Position numbers and translations under genes: made by a program. Below, one piece after another: positions 6,310 to 7,513 of a stretch of 7,513 bases of DNA. Origin of the DNA: DATDAH01 sp036525535 (GTDB taxonomy: Bacteria; Actinomycetota; Acidimicrobiia; Acidimicrobiales; DATDAH01); assembly GCA_036525535.1 (NCBI GenBank), contig DATDAH010000056.1, forward strand, positions 1 through 7,513, in the 5' to 3' direction. Within the stretch, counting starts at the first letter, position 1; each line of letters starts with the position of its first letter. The notes under the pieces were generated by a model. That model was not told the DNA's origin and did not search any database. It saw nothing but the letters and a program-made list of their open reading frames with translations.

Positions 6310-7077
6310 CTAGAAGTGGTCGAGGAGGTCGACGACGGTCTTCGCCTGCTGTCCCAACATGACGCGCCCGACCACACCCATGTGGGTCCGCCAGTGGGCC
6401 TCGGCGCCGTCGGCGTCACCGTCCTCGATGAGCGTGGCCAGCCGCTGCTGGGAGCGGATCCCCCGCCGACGGGTGGCCACCGAATCCTCGTCGGCTTCGA
6501 CCTGGCTCACCGCGGTCACGGCGCGGGTGACCACCTCGTTCAGCATCTCGACGAGGACCGTCAGCGTCTGGTTGCCGGCCAGGCTGACCAGCCGCTCGTG
6601 GAACCGGGCATTGACCTTCCCGAAGGCGTCGGGGTCGTCGATGACCTCCTCCTGCTCGGCGATGAGCGCGCGGAGCTCCTTCGCCGCCGCTGAGCGACCA
6701 CGCCCCTGGGCGACGTCACGGACGGCGGCGGGCTCGATGATCGTGCGGGCCTCGAAGACGTCGGCCAAGGGCACATTGCGGGCCTGGAGGACGAGGGCCG
6801 CGGTCCGTGCCGCCTGGCGGTGGTCGGGCTGGTGGATCCGGACGCCGCCGTGGACGCCCCGCACGACGGTGATCAGGCCTTCGGCCTCGAGGATGCGCAG
6901 CGCCTCGCGCAACGAGGGGCGCGACACGCCGAAGCGCTCGATGAGCTCCGGCTCGTGCCCCAGCAGTTCGCCCTCCACCAGCCGGCCCTCGATGATGAGC
7001 CGGCGGATCTCGTCGGCGATCTGCTGTGGCTTCTCCCGCTTTGCCCGCTGCGGGCCGCTGGGGGCCGGCGTGCTCAC
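6310..7077 (-). CDS. GntR-family transcriptional regulator, FadR/FCD subfamily
   Basis: A 255-residue DNA-binding regulator. The N-terminal winged helix-turn-helix spans about 15-82, with the recognition part VSRPSLREALRILEAEGL at 51-68 and the wing around VVRGVHGGVRI (71-81). An FCD all-helical effector domain follows at about 92-240, with VFEARTIIEP (107-116), H160 in RFHERLVSLAGN and H232 in HWRTHM. FCD domains bind a metal and a small acid or acyl ligand. One position that is usually a histidine (in an EH pair) seems to be Q210 here. The start is GTG at 7077 and overlaps the stop of the upstream P450 gene in a GTGA, so translation is probably coupled. The likely targets are its own neighbourhood, perhaps through the TCTAGA-centred sites near 6297 and 3426; this is not shown by the sequence alone. 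Confidence 0.92.
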   Translation of the reverse strand: MSTPAPSGPQRAKREKPQQIADEIRRLIIEGRLVEGELLGHEPELIERFGVSRPSLREALRILEAEGLITVVRGVHGGVRIHQPDHRQAARTAALVLQARNVPLADVFEARTIIEPAAVRDVAQGRGRSAAAKELRALIAEQEEVIDDPDAFGKVNARFHERLVSLAGNQTLTVLVEMLNEVVTRAVTAVSQVEADEDSVATRRRGIRSQQRLATLIEDGDADGAEAHWRTHMGVVGRVMLGQQAKTVVDLLDHF

Positions 7078-7513
7078 GACGCCCGACCGGTGCGCACCGG
7101 GAGGTGGGCGATGCCGTTGATGAAGTTGTTGGCGACCCGGGGCGGGTCGCCGGTCAGCGTCAGGCCGGGCGCCCGGTCGAGCAGGTGGCGCAGCATCGCC
7201 GACATCTCCAGTCGGGCCAGGTGGGCACCGAGGCAGAAGTGCGGACCGACACCGAACGCGAGGTGGGGGTTCGGGTCGCGCTGCAGGTCGAGAGCGTGTG
7301 GCTCGGTGAAGACCTCAGGGTCCCGGTTGGCGGCGCCGAACCAGATCACGACCTTGTCCCCCGCCCGGACCTGCTGGTCCCCGAGCTCGAGGTCCCGTGT
7401 CGCGGTCCGGCGGAACTGGTGGACCGGCGAGACGTATCGGAGGAGCTCCTCGATCGCCGTCTCGTGGTGCTCGGGGTGTTCGGCCAGCCGGGACCACAGG
7501 CCCTGCTCGAGCA
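7074..7513 (-). CDS. Cytochrome P450, C-terminal 145 residues (start beyond right edge)
   Basis: The frame is open from the window edge (first full codon at 7511) to the TGA at 7076-7074. Counting from that codon, it contains the K-helix ExxR (E22-R25), the RYVSPVHQFRRTATRD stretch (25-40), the WFGAANRD segment (57-64), and the heme loop FGVGPHFCLG (86-95) with C93 as the iron ligand. These are P450 hallmarks, and the protein ends at a normal distance after the heme loop. It shares the DPNPHLAF and GPHFCLGA peptides with the CYP142-like enzyme in this window but differs elsewhere. The HQFRRT, WFGAANRD and NFINGI stretches are closer to CYP124/CYP125-type enzymes as I remember them, which oxidise methyl-branched lipids and sterols. 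The N-terminal two thirds, including the I-helix, lie outside the window. It precedes the GntR regulator with a 4-base overlap. Confidence 0.9.
   Translation of the reverse strand, partial: LEQGLWSRLAEHPEHHETAIEELLRYVSPVHQFRRTATRDLELGDQQVRAGDKVVIWFGAANRDPEVFTEPHALDLQRDPNPHLAFGVGPHFCLGAHLARLEMSAMLRHLLDRAPGLTLTGDPPRVANNFINGIAHLPVRTGRAS

Noticed and set aside
1..7513. CRISPR array, tRNA or rRNA genes, insertion sequences, integrase or attachment sites
   Set aside because: None was found: the window is almost wholly filled by metabolic and regulatory genes, with gaps of 10 to 87 bases and no repeated spacers or transposase motifs.

Overview
The window is dense, GC-rich coding DNA with very short gaps; the longest non-coding stretch is 87 bases. 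Codon use, the protein families (bacterial P450s, FadD19-clade acyl-CoA synthetase, Ltp-type thiolase with a DUF35 partner, FCD-type GntR regulator) and two apparently leaderless gene starts all point to an actinobacterium. An Acidimicrobiia-like lineage or another environmental actinobacterium is my best guess, but nothing here fixes the genus.

Layout. A minus-strand operon runs leftward from 3395: a CYP142-like cytochrome P450, then a divergent enoyl-CoA hydratase/isomerase-fold protein, then an acyl-CoA synthetase that leaves the window at base 1. The gaps are 10 and 17 bases. An 87-base divergent control region (3396-3482) separates it from a plus-strand amidohydrolase (3483-4661). That gene converges, 16 bases apart, on a second minus-strand block entering from the right edge: the C-terminal part of another P450 (from beyond 7513 to 7074), a GntR/FadR-type regulator overlapping it by 4 bases (7077-6310), a 40-base control gap, a DUF35 zinc-ribbon/OB-fold protein (6268-5834) and an Ltp/SCP-x-type thiolase homologue (5823-4678).

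How the genes may work together. The set reads as a catabolic module for a sterol side chain or another branched isoprenoid-like lipid. A P450 oxidises a terminal methyl, the acyl-CoA synthetase makes the CoA thioester, the crotonase-fold protein acts on the enoyl- or acyl-CoA, and the thiolase/DUF35 pair cleaves a C-C bond. From memory, the content resembles the Mycobacterium tuberculosis region Rv3515c-Rv3523 (fadD19, echA19, cyp142, a DUF35 protein, ltp4, ltp3). The amidohydrolase is not an obvious part of that pathway. The GntR protein is the likely local regulator, and a TCTAGA-centred motif in three of the gaps is a candidate operator.

I see no novel defence, mobile or RNA system. The points worth a second look are two enzymes whose usual catalytic residues are replaced (the crotonase and the thiolase), and a shared promoter layout: a TCTAGA core, then a TAnnnT -10 element placed for leaderless transcription.
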